Positions 45,807-54,825 of a stretch of DNA of 64,000 nucleotides are shown here, in pieces. The DNA comes from Paramoeba atlantica (lineage: Eukaryota > Discosea). Within the stretch, counting starts at the first letter, position 1. Every line of letters begins with the position of its first letter. A program made the position numbers and the translations under genes. The notes below the pieces were generated by a model that saw only the letters and a list, made by a program, of their open reading frames with translations, made no database searches and had not been told where the DNA came from. The stretch lies in contig CDRNVI010000074.1 of the NCBI GenBank assembly GCA_977017575.1, positions 59,753-123,752 of the forward strand. Direction: 5' to 3'.

Positions 45807-46014
45807 TTATGACAGATAAGGGTGCAGTATGACAGATAAGGGTGCGGCTTATATGACAGATAAGGGTGCAGTATGACAGATAAGGGTGCATTATGACAGA
45901 TAAGGGTGCAGTATGACAGATAAGGGTGCATTATGACAGATAAGGGTGCAGTATGACAGATAAGGGTGCATTATGACAGATAAGGGTGCGAGTTTCTATG
46001 ACAGATAAAGGTGC
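45807..46014 (+). repeat. Minisatellite, unit 2 (longest copy)
   Basis: Ten or so copies of the same motif. The last copy has one substitution (ATAAAGG). The extra copies explain about 37 bases of the unit length difference. Confidence 0.92.
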
Positions 46015-46620
46015 GGGTGCCCCGGCTTCGAATACGCGGAACGCTTCTGACCACACCTTTGTCTGCGGGGGAAAACCTCCGAATGCGTGGGTCGATCAGT
46101 AAACGGAAATCTTCCTTAGATTGGAGCTTACGTGTGTTAGGCTATCTGTTCGATACACCGCAGCAGCAAGGTGACACCTCTCGATGCCAGAGGATTCCGC
46201 TTCCTTGGTATGCAGACGTTACATCCATCCCACCACCTGCTCCAGTAGCGTGGCACCGCACTTCCTGACGGGGAGTATGGGGATGTAAAGGCACCTATGC
46301 CATATCGATACTCCACAGAGTATCGACCGTTCAGCGACCAGGCACTTTCCTCCAAGTTTCCCTGCTTTCTCAGGGGAGGCGACATCATTGAACAAGGGTA
46401 ACCGCCTGTTTTACATACATTCATACATACAAAGGCATCTATGCGCCCTGTATTATAAAGCCGTACGTAAAAATCACAGCGTCCCGAGGACTCAATGCCG
46501 ATTCGAAACGCAACTAGGCCCTTGAGGTGAGAGAGGCAAAGACGACACTGAAGAAAATCTCGTGAAACGTCGTGAAAGGTCGTCGAAACCTCACCACCTG
46601 ATTCCTCTTGCATTTAAAAA

Positions 46621-46738
46621 GAGTACAACACTCAGGGTTCCCGAGCGATCGCTCACCTCAGTACTAACTGAGCCTGACGGTGCTTAACTTCACAAAGCGA
46701 ACGGGATGTGGTGTTTTCACCGTAGTATGGTCGTACCC
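46621..46738 (-). rRNA. 5S rRNA, unit 2
   Basis: Identical in length and sequence to the unit 1 gene, as far as read, with the same T-run terminator. Confidence 0.97.
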
Positions 46739-46877
46739 GGCGTAACTTGTGAAATCCCCACTATGAAAGAAATATTTTCCACGACAATCTGCCTCATCCT
46801 GAGTGTCCCACAGAGGCGCTACTCACCATGTTTACGCTATCGCAGTGGCTTCCGGGGTTTTTATCATTCGAAAAGGT

Positions 46878-47035
46878 CACACGGGCTGAGGATCGAACCT
46901 CCGTGCAAGTGTTTTGACATTCAGCACATGGCTACAGTTTGCCACGTGTTGCGAAAATTGACGGGGCGGGAATCGAACCAGGAGTTTGGTTCGTCAGTCT
47001 CAGAAAAGCACGCCCTGCCACTAGACAAGTTTCCA
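46878..47035 (-). other. Two tRNA-like Pol III motifs, unit 2
   Basis: Same sequence as in unit 1, 94 bases upstream of the SL exon on the opposite strand. Confidence 0.45.
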
Positions 47036-47127
47036 GGTTGCATTTTGGGCTAAGACTCGTGGAACAACAAGTTCATCAGTTTGACAAAAGCGAACAATGA
47101 GCTCTGGTGGTTGGTAAAGCCCTTGTT

Positions 47128-47284
47128 AACTTTAACGATAAAGATACAGTTTCTGTACCTTGTTGGTATGAGAAGCTTCGAACTCTAAGTTCGCTTGAAG
47201 GCCCCGGTTCCCGAGAAGGGAACTGGGGCTTATTTGCGTTACAATAACTCTGTCACCAGGCAGTCTGACTCGCAAAATCGGACT
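47128..47284 (+). ncRNA. Spliced-leader RNA, unit 2
   Basis: Identical exon (47128-47165). The second stem is fully Watson-Crick at the position where unit 1 has a G:T pair. LINE B is inserted 218 bases downstream of the mapped 3' end. Confidence 0.93.
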
Positions 47285-47531
47285 CCACCGATAAATAGGC
47301 AGGATGGCATGTTCATTAACGTCTGAAAATCTGCGGCACCGCAATTTAAATCTGCACCCATCCTAACACATCACACAATATATCAACCAATCTTCTCGGT
47401 CATCCGCAATCCCGGTCAATGCCTCCTACAAAGATCTCAACGACACCTATAATCAGGCCAGCAATCGTGGAAAATTTGTGCAAATCCAATATATGCATGA
47501 ACCTTGTTGATTAAATAGGGGAATACCCCAA

Positions 47532-50147
47532 ATGAAACCATGTCGTCGTAAGCACAAGCGAGGAGGCAGAAGCCGGAAACGTCGAAAAGAGCGAGCTACC
47601 TTCTACGGCCGACAACGAAAGAGTCGTCGAAGGAATACAAACAATAGAGCTCCCATAAAATCCAAAAGTCCGCGTACCGATGATCCCGCGACTACCGAAA
47701 CTGAGAAAATATCACAGACCCCTGACAAGATTACGAGGCAAAGCAGAATCACCGTACACAAACGGCAAGCGCCAGCCAAAAAGAATGCACTTAAGAAAAC
47801 ATCGATCCGTCGTAAAAAAGGAAGAAAAGGTACTAGTCGAGCCGCCAGCCGACCAAGGAAAAAGAGTCGACCTCGAGGATTCACCGCCGGAACATATAAC
47901 GTGAGGACATGGAATGCAAAGCAACGTGACCCACAGGGAACCTGGATGGAGGGAGCTATATCAACCATTCGTATGGCGTCAATCGCTGGAATCGACCTCC
48001 TAGCCGTCCAGGAGTGCCGAATACCAGGAGTCGACAAAGTCGAAATCCCAGTTCAAAAAGGTGAAACATGGACGCTCATACACAGCGGTTGCAAGACTGG
48101 GAAACTCCAGAGAGGAGTTGGTTTCTTACTTAGTCCTAAGGCAAGTAAGGCGCTGATAAGCTTTGAAGGCGTATCAGATAGAATATTAACTGCAAGCTTT
48201 AAAATTGCCAACACCCGCAACATGTATGCAATCTCCGCATATGCGCCCACTGAAGATTCCCTATCCTGCGAAAAGAACGGTTTCTACGCAGATCTGGAGG
48301 ACGCCATGGCCAATAGACCCAACCAAGAAATTCCCCACATTTTCGGGGACTTCAACGCAGTAATAAAGAGCACCCCGCTACTGTTTCCCAACGTCGGATC
48401 AAACGCAACAGGAATCAAGACAAGTGACAACGGCCGCAGATTGGCCGAATTCTCAAAGATACATAGACTCATTTTGTCTAACACCTCACTGGAGCAGTCA
48501 AACGAAAATAGTCTCGGAGACCAAGCTTGGACCTGGAGACACCCTGCAGGGCTGACTCAGAACCAAATAGACTATATCTTAATACCTCTACATGTTCTAG
48601 GAGAAAACACAACAGTAATTTCGGAATTACCGTATGAGAGTGACCATCGCATAGTGTGTACAACACTGAGCTATCGACCGTCAACAAAGAAAAAGAACTC
48701 CCGCACTATAAATTGCATTGAACCACTGCGCGCAAACCCCTCAAAGCAGCAATTGTACCAGGAGCTAATGGGCGTAAAATTACAGCATCACTCACTGAGT
48801 GAGGATATAGAATCAGAATGGAGTGACCTAAAAATCGCTCTCTTAGAAACATCCAAGCAAGCATGCGCTAACACTTGTATCCAAACCAACCTCCCATGGA
48901 TGAATGACGAACTCTTACGAAAGATAGCAGAAAAACAAGACTCTCTATTGCGATACAAGTCGCATCATTCAACTTCTAAGGAAAAAGAGAAGGCACACCT
49001 TAATTATCGCTGCAAACGTCGAATAGCCTTTCGTTCTTTCAGGTTAGCAAAGCGTACCTACTTCGCCCAAAAGGTAAAGCAGATTGAGACTGTCAGGGCT
49101 GAGGGAAATCACCACAAGCTATTTAAACTAACAAAAGAATTGACAAAACTAACCTACCCACCAAATAACGATAAACCTGCAATTCGAAACAAAGATGAAA
49201 TGGTCTCTGACCCAGAGGCCAAAGCGCAAGCACTGGCCACTTCCTTTTCTAGGATATTTAACACACCAAACCCCCTATTTAATTTATCCAGAGTACAACA
49301 AGACCTAGAAGAACTAAAGTACCCTGCCATAGAGGACGATGTCCTTCGCATGGAAAAAGAAGAAAATAGTTATCCTCCAAACGAACTGGAAGTAGAACGC
49401 GCACTGTCTACACTAAAAAATAGGAAAGCACAAGGCCCAGACGGAATTTTCCCCGAACATCTCAAATATGCAGGAAAAGCCGCAATTATTTGGATGACAT
49501 GGATATTGAAACTTTGCTGGCAAAACTCCAAGGTTCCCAAAGAGTGGACGCACTCCCACATCATACCAATCTACAAAGGCGCAGCAAAAGGCAAAGCCTG
49601 CGATCCCGGATCCTACCGCCCAATTTCAATAATGAGCCCTGCAGCGAAAGCCCTATCTGGCATACTCACACATCGTATTGCAGCGCGCGTCGATGCTAGA
49701 CTTCTAGAAGCCCAAAATGGCTTCCGACATAATAGAGGTATAGACGATGCGATCTTCATACTCAGAAGAATCACGGAGGAAGTCAGGAGACACAAATCAC
49801 CGTTATATCTTGCCTACCTGGATCTCGAGAAGGCTTATGATACCTTACCACGAGAGGCAGTCTGGGCCACCCTTCAGAGTTTGAAAATTGAAGGACCATT
49901 ATTGGAACTAATTCGCGCACTATATAACACAACAACTGCAAGCGTCATGTTAAACGACGGCACGAAGAGTGAAAGCTTCGAAATACCTGGCGGCTTAAAA
50001 CAAGGCTGTCCAATGAGCTGCCTGCTATTCAAGGGTTATGATCATACGCTCGTGGCGCAGAGATGCGTCTCTCTGTGTGACGGCCGATACCATCGGCGCA
50101 TGACCCGCATACGACGGGTGTCACACAGAGAGTGGAGTGCGAGGTAG
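47532..50147 (+). CDS. LINE B copy 1, endonuclease and first half of reverse transcriptase
   Basis: The first 110 residues are extremely basic (Arg/Lys-rich). The APE-type endonuclease follows: TYNVRTWN, LLAVQECRI (catalytic Glu), HIFGDFNAVI, NQIDYIL and YESDHRIV (catalytic Asp-His), about residues 118-395. Then the reverse transcriptase: PIYKGAAKGKACDPGSYRPI, NGFRHNRGIDDAIF, LAYLDLEKAYDTLP (motif A) and GLKQGCPMSCLLF (motif B). The frame is interrupted just after motif B by the 594-base insertion, whose in-frame stop ends this ORF. The FxYLGxxIS and LLYASSTW motifs further on place it near the RTE/Bov-B group. Confidence 0.92.
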   Translation: MKPCRRKHKRGGRSRKRRKERATFYGRQRKSRRRNTNNRAPIKSKSPRTDDPATTETEKISQTPDKITRQSRITVHKRQAPAKKNALKKTSIRRKKGRKGTSRAASRPRKKSRPRGFTAGTYNVRTWNAKQRDPQGTWMEGAISTIRMASIAGIDLLAVQECRIPGVDKVEIPVQKGETWTLIHSGCKTGKLQRGVGFLLSPKASKALISFEGVSDRILTASFKIANTRNMYAISAYAPTEDSLSCEKNGFYADLEDAMANRPNQEIPHIFGDFNAVIKSTPLLFPNVGSNATGIKTSDNGRRLAEFSKIHRLILSNTSLEQSNENSLGDQAWTWRHPAGLTQNQIDYILIPLHVLGENTTVISELPYESDHRIVCTTLSYRPSTKKKNSRTINCIEPLRANPSKQQLYQELMGVKLQHHSLSEDIESEWSDLKIALLETSKQACANTCIQTNLPWMNDELLRKIAEKQDSLLRYKSHHSTSKEKEKAHLNYRCKRRIAFRSFRLAKRTYFAQKVKQIETVRAEGNHHKLFKLTKELTKLTYPPNNDKPAIRNKDEMVSDPEAKAQALATSFSRIFNTPNPLFNLSRVQQDLEELKYPAIEDDVLRMEKEENSYPPNELEVERALSTLKNRKAQGPDGIFPEHLKYAGKAAIIWMTWILKLCWQNSKVPKEWTHSHIIPIYKGAAKGKACDPGSYRPISIMSPAAKALSGILTHRIAARVDARLLEAQNGFRHNRGIDDAIFILRRITEEVRRHKSPLYLAYLDLEKAYDTLPREAVWATLQSLKIEGPLLELIRALYNTTTASVMLNDGTKSESFEIPGGLKQGCPMSCLLFKGYDHTLVAQRCVSLCDGRYHRRMTRIRRVSHREWSAR

Positions 50148-50628
50148 GAGACGAGACGCCCATCGGTCATGCTACAGCACGTATAGCCATGGTTCATGCT
50201 GCAACACGATCAAGCCGTGGGTTCATGCTGTCAGATGGTCTATCGTGGATCATGATGCATCATGGGGAGGTCCGTTACCGCCGCACTCGCTACAGCATGT
50301 AGGGAGAGAGGGGTGCAAGTTCGCATCCCCTATACACTCATACAACGTGTCCTCCCGCTGTAGCACGCCCAGTGGTCCTCAAGGGAGGCCACCATGGCGC
50401 ATAGCTCCCGGGAGAAGAAAGCACGAGAAGGAGAGAGCCGGGGAGGGAAGAAAGCTCACTCGAAGAGAGCGAGCCGGGGAGGGGTGAAGAGTGCGAAGTG
50501 CGTCCCCTACTTCCGCGACAAAGAGGGACAGTTTCAGCTAGCCGTCAGCCGGAAACGGGCATTTAAAAGTAAGAATACGCCCGTTTCCGGGAAAAGAAAG
50601 GAAGGGCTAGCAAAATGTACCAACAAGG
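50035..50628 (+). repeat. 594-base structured repeat inserted in LINE B copy 1
   Basis: CAAGG is present on both sides (50030-50034 and 50624-50628). Removing one copy with the insert restores the reverse-transcriptase frame (LLF then KVQKTTF). Homologous to the short structured repeat of the SL units, and longer. It has stem CTCTCTGTGTGAC/GTCACACAGAGAG (50069-50081, 50120-50132) enclosing hairpins GCCGAT-ACC-ATCGGC and ACCCG-CATACGA-CGGGT. Its length is a multiple of three. Confidence 0.85.
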
Positions 50629-50996
50629 TACAGAAAACAACATTTGATGCTGTACTCCGGAAAGCACTACAGATTAAAACTGCAGGCATCCGTGTCGAAT
50701 GGAGGATCCCAAAAGGAAGAGCTCAACGAGGCGATAAAGTAACCGGTACAGATGTTTTCGGACTCATAGCGTATGCGGATGACCTTGTTCTTTGGTCGGA
50801 CGAACAAACGGAACTGCAAAATACCTTAAACGCAGTAGTAGGGGTTATGAACCGATGGGGAATAAGGATAAACACAAGGAAAACTAAAACACAGGTAATT
50901 CAACCTTGCAAAGAGAAGAAACTATTGAACAAGTACGGAACTTCTCATACCTTGGAACAGTCATCAGTGAAGATGCTTCATTGGAAGAAGAAATAG
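50394..50996 (+). CDS. LINE B copy 1, second part of reverse transcriptase
   Basis: The first 78 residues derive from the inserted repeat. From 50629 the frame is the true continuation of the element, with the catalytic motif C GLIAYADDLVLW and the thumb (GVMNRWGIRINTRKTK). It ends early because of the 34-base deletion after QPCK (near 50,915). Confidence 0.75.
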   Translation: MAHSSREKKAREGESRGGKKAHSKRASRGGVKSAKCVPYFRDKEGQFQLAVSRKRAFKSKNTPVSGKRKEGLAKCTNKVQKTTFDAVLRKALQIKTAGIRVEWRIPKGRAQRGDKVTGTDVFGLIAYADDLVLWSDEQTELQNTLNAVVGVMNRWGIRINTRKTKTQVIQPCKEKKLLNKYGTSHTLEQSSVKMLHWKKK

Positions 50997-51646
50997 AAAA
51001 CAGAATAAGAAGAGCTTGCGCAGGTATGAGAAAATTTAGAGACTTGTGGAAAGACAAGGCTATCACAAGGAAAACGAAAAGACTCATCCTGGAAGTCTGT
51101 ATAGTACCAATTCTACTATATGCGAGCTCAACGTGGGCGCTTACACCAACCCAGCATCTGAAACTCAACCGCGCCTATATAAGATACATCAAAACATCTT
51201 TCGGCATACCATGGGTCAAGAACGACAATAGCGCCTACAATGATAAACAGCACCAAGAATCTGCGAAGGATGCAATAAGATATACCTCCCAGAAGGAATG
51301 CCTATCGATCGCAGGAATGGACCCACTCCAGCCACAAATAGATGCCCGAAGTTTACTGTTTGCTGGACACGTCGCAAGAATGGGTCCAGATAGATTCCCG
51401 AACAGAGTGTTATTCGGCAAATATCGATCAACTCAAAATAGAGGAAATACATATAAACGAAGCCTGCCATGCTATAGTAGAAGCCTTGTAGCTGCACTGG
51501 AAAGAGTTGGGATAACAACAGATTGCTCATGGAAACTGAAAGCCCAGAATAAAAAAAGTTGGATAAAGATAATAGATGAATATAGAAAGAGCACGAAAAC
51601 CCAAACGTTAAACAAAGGTAATAAAAAATCATTCTCAAGGAACTAA
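50906..51646 (+). CDS. LINE B copy 1, C-terminal part in the shifted frame
   Basis: Carries the conserved RTE-like C terminus: NFSYLGTVISEDASLEEEI, KTKRLILEVCIVPILLYASS, TWALTP and LLFAGHVARMG. It is out of frame with the preceding part owing to the 34-base deletion, so this copy cannot make a full reverse transcriptase. Confidence 0.8.
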   Translation: MQREETIEQVRNFSYLGTVISEDASLEEEIENRIRRACAGMRKFRDLWKDKAITRKTKRLILEVCIVPILLYASSTWALTPTQHLKLNRAYIRYIKTSFGIPWVKNDNSAYNDKQHQESAKDAIRYTSQKECLSIAGMDPLQPQIDARSLLFAGHVARMGPDRFPNRVLFGKYRSTQNRGNTYKRSLPCYSRSLVAALERVGITTDCSWKLKAQNKKSWIKIIDEYRKSTKTQTLNKGNKKSFSRN

Positions 51647-52201
51647 AACTGTGTGAACGCTAGACCCTGTAATGGATAGGCCTGAAATGCACCCTGAAGA
51701 TGAGCCCCTAAGGGGAACTTCATACCGCTTTTCGGGTTGGGTACCGCTCATCTGCGGCTTGCAACTGACCCATTAAAACGGGGTTAGGGTCAGAATTCGG
51801 AGAGATAGGAGCTCTTTGAAGCCGAAGTTTAGCCCGTTGAAGCTGAGGAGCCAAGGCCACTCGGGGGTATAACACCCTAGAAGACTTGGTCCATTGAAGC
51901 TGAGGAGTCTAAACTGTTGAAGCTGAGACTCAACGCTCCCGAACTATGCCAGCAAGCAGTAGTGGGCGGCTACTCCGGGGGAGGCCACTCTCGGTCCTGC
52001 GGAACATACTTATGTAGTCCTTGGATTTGCATGCTGTCCTTGGATTTGAATGTCTCAACCTGAAAGGGTTAAGATAGTTCAGCGGACAAGGTGGATGAAA
52101 ATCCACCTTTGAGTGATAGCCTCCCCCAAAGCTACCTCGGCTTACTCCGGGGAGGCAACATCCCCAATGGGATAGAAAGCCTAACAACATTCACATTCAA
52201 C
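51647..52201 (+). other. LINE B copy 1 3' UTR
   Basis: About 555 bases without an ORF. It contains repeated TTGAAGCTGAG motifs (about 51836-51930) and the hairpin GGTGGAT-GAAA-ATCCACC (about 52089-52106), which sits near the 3' end where LINE reverse transcriptases often bind. It ends CATTCACATTCAAC. Confidence 0.6.
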
Positions 52202-52213
52202 ATATGCATGAAC

Positions 52214-52667
<454 letters not shown>

Positions 52668-52743
52668 TACGGAACGTAAAAAATAGGTAGCCTCAATTGT
52701 GGTCCCGGTGAGGCCCCGGAGTTGCGAGAAGCCTCCATACCCC

Positions 52744-52821
52744 ACAACTACCACCTTCCCCCCCTATTTAGCGGGGGTCGCGCAAGCGACCCCTGATAAA
52801 TGGGGGGAAGGTGGTAGTTGT
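52744..52821. repeat. 78-base hairpin, unit 3
   Basis: Identical to the unit 2 copy. Confidence 0.85.
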
Positions 52822-53140
52822 TTTGGGGGAAATGAGAGGCCGAACGCACGGAGGGGCCGGCCGGGCCATTGAGTCACGTCAAAGTGTGACGCTGAGTTCG
52901 TGGGAAGCAATTTGCGAAGCCCTAGGTGATGCTCAGTTGTATTGGGCGACACCGAGACAAACCACGGAAATCCCAGATACGACAAGGTCTAGATATCATA
53001 AAGAGAGAAAAAACCGGAGCTGTAGACGCGAAAAAGAATGACAGAGATATAACAATGCGATATGCGACCGATGAGTTGAGTCGATGCGTGTGCTGACTCT
53101 ACCTTCCACCGTCATTCACAGAAAATTAACAAAAAATGTA

Positions 53141-53310
53141 TTATGACAGATAAGGGTGCAGTATGACAGATAAGGGTGCGGCTTATATGACAGATAAGGG
53201 TGCAGTATGACAGATAAGGGTGCATTATGACAGATAAGGGTGCAGTATGACAGATAAGGGTGCATTATGACAGATAAGGGTGCGAGTTTCTATGACAGAT
53301 AAGGGTGCGG
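53141..53310 (+). repeat. Minisatellite, unit 3
   Basis: About eight copies, with the same order of spacers as in unit 1. Confidence 0.92.
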
Positions 53311-53914
53311 GTGCCCCGGCTTCGAATACGCGGAACGCTTCTGACCACACCTTTGTCTGCGGGGGAAAACCTCCGAATGCGTGGGTCGATCAGTAAACGG
53401 AAATCTTCCTTAGATGGGAGCTTACGTGTGTTAGGCTATCTGTTCGATACACCGCAGCAGCAAGGTGACACCTCTCGATGCCAGAGGATTCCGCTTCCTT
53501 GGTATGCAGACGTTACATCCATCCCACCACCTGCTCCAGTAGCGTGGCACCGCACTTCCTGACGGGGAGTATGGGGATGTAAAGGCACCTATGCCATATC
53601 GATACTCCACAGAGTATCGACCGTTCAGCGACCAGGCACTTTCCTCCAAGTTTCCCTGCTTTCTCAGGGGAGGCGACATCATTGAACAAGGGTAACCGCC
53701 TGTTTTACATACATTCATACATACAAAGGCATCTATGCGCCCTGTATTATAAAGCCGTACGTAAAAATCACAGCGTCCCGAGGACTCAATGCCGATTCGA
53801 AACGCAACTAGGCCCTTGAGGTGAGAGAGGCAAAGACGACACTGAAGAAAATCTCGTGAAACGTCGTGAAAGGTCGTCGAAACCTCACCACCTGATTCCT
53901 CTTGCATTTAAAAA

Positions 53915-54032
53915 GAGTACAACACTCAGGGTTCCCGAGCGATCGCTCACCTCAGTACTAACTGAGCCTGACGGTGCTTAACTTCACAAAGCGAACGGGA
54001 TGTGGTGTTTTCACCGTAGTATGGTCGTACCC
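53915..54032 (-). rRNA. 5S rRNA, unit 3
   Basis: Same as the unit 2 gene. Confidence 0.97.
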
Positions 54033-54171
54033 GGCGTAACTTGTGAAATCCCCACTATGAAAGAAATATTTTCCACGACAATCTGCCTCATCCTGAGTGT
54101 CCCACAGAGGCGCTACTCACCATGTTTACGCTATCGCAGTGGCTTCCGGGGTTTTTATCATTCGAAAAGGT

Positions 54172-54329
54172 CACACGGGCTGAGGATCGAACCTCCGTGC
54201 AAGTGTTTTGACATTCAGCACATGGCTACAGTTTGCCACGTGTTGCGAAAATTGACGGGGCGGGAATCGAACCAGGAGTTTGGTTCGTCAGTCTCAGAAA
54301 AGCACGCCCTGCCACTAGACAAGTTTCCA
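54172..54329 (-). other. Two tRNA-like Pol III motifs, unit 3
   Basis: Same as in unit 2. Confidence 0.45.
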
Positions 54330-54421
54330 GGTTGCATTTTGGGCTAAGACTCGTGGAACAACAAGTTCATCAGTTTGACAAAAGCGAACAATGAGCTCTG
54401 GTGGTTGGTAAAGCCCTTGTT

Positions 54422-54578
54422 AACTTTAACGATAAAGATACAGTTTCTGTACCTTGTTGGTATGAGAAGCTTCGAACTCTAAGTTCGCTTGAAGGCCCCG
54501 GTTCCCGAGAAGGGAACTGGGGCTTATTTGCGTTACAATAACTCTGTCACCAGGCAGTCTGACTCGCAAAATCGGACT
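54422..54578 (+). ncRNA. Spliced-leader RNA, unit 3
   Basis: Identical to the unit 2 gene (exon 54422-54459). LINE B lies downstream. Confidence 0.93.
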
Positions 54579-54825
54579 CCACCGATAAATAGGCAGGATG
54601 GCATGTTCATTAACGTCTGAAAATCTGCGGCACCGCAATTTAAATCTGCACCCATCCTAACACATCACACAATATATCAACCAATCTTCTCGGTCATCCG
54701 CAATCCCGGTCAATGCCTCCTACAAAGATCTCAACGACACCTATAATCAGGCCAGCAATCGTGGAAAATTTGTGCAAATCCAATATATGCATGAACCTTG
54801 TTGATTAAATAGGGGAATACCCCAA

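Larger units (their letters stand above)
47503..52201 (+). mobile_element. LINE B, copy 1: RTE-like non-LTR retrotransposon in the SL array
   Basis: Inserted between bases of ATATGCATGAAC, which is duplicated on both sides (47491-47502 and 52202-52213). The empty site is seen once in units 1 and 4 (44768-44779, 62097-62108). The element is 4699 bases. Its 5' end CTTGTTG equals the last seven bases of the SL exon, followed by ATTAAATAGG and the ATG. It has an APE endonuclease, a reverse transcriptase and a 550-base 3' UTR with three copies of TTGAAGCTGAG. It carries a 594-base insertion in the reverse transcriptase and a 34-base deletion relative to copy 2. Confidence 0.92.

Noticed and set aside
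46137-46613. 158-residue minus-strand ORF repeated in all units
   Set aside because: It lies in the noncoding spacer just downstream of the 5S gene and its repetition only reflects the array. It has no known domain, and homopolymer changes in unit 5 break it.
46300-46620. U6, U2 or 7SL RNA genes in the array spacer
   Set aside because: No ACAGAGA box, branch-recognition sequence or SRP GNAR domain could be found.
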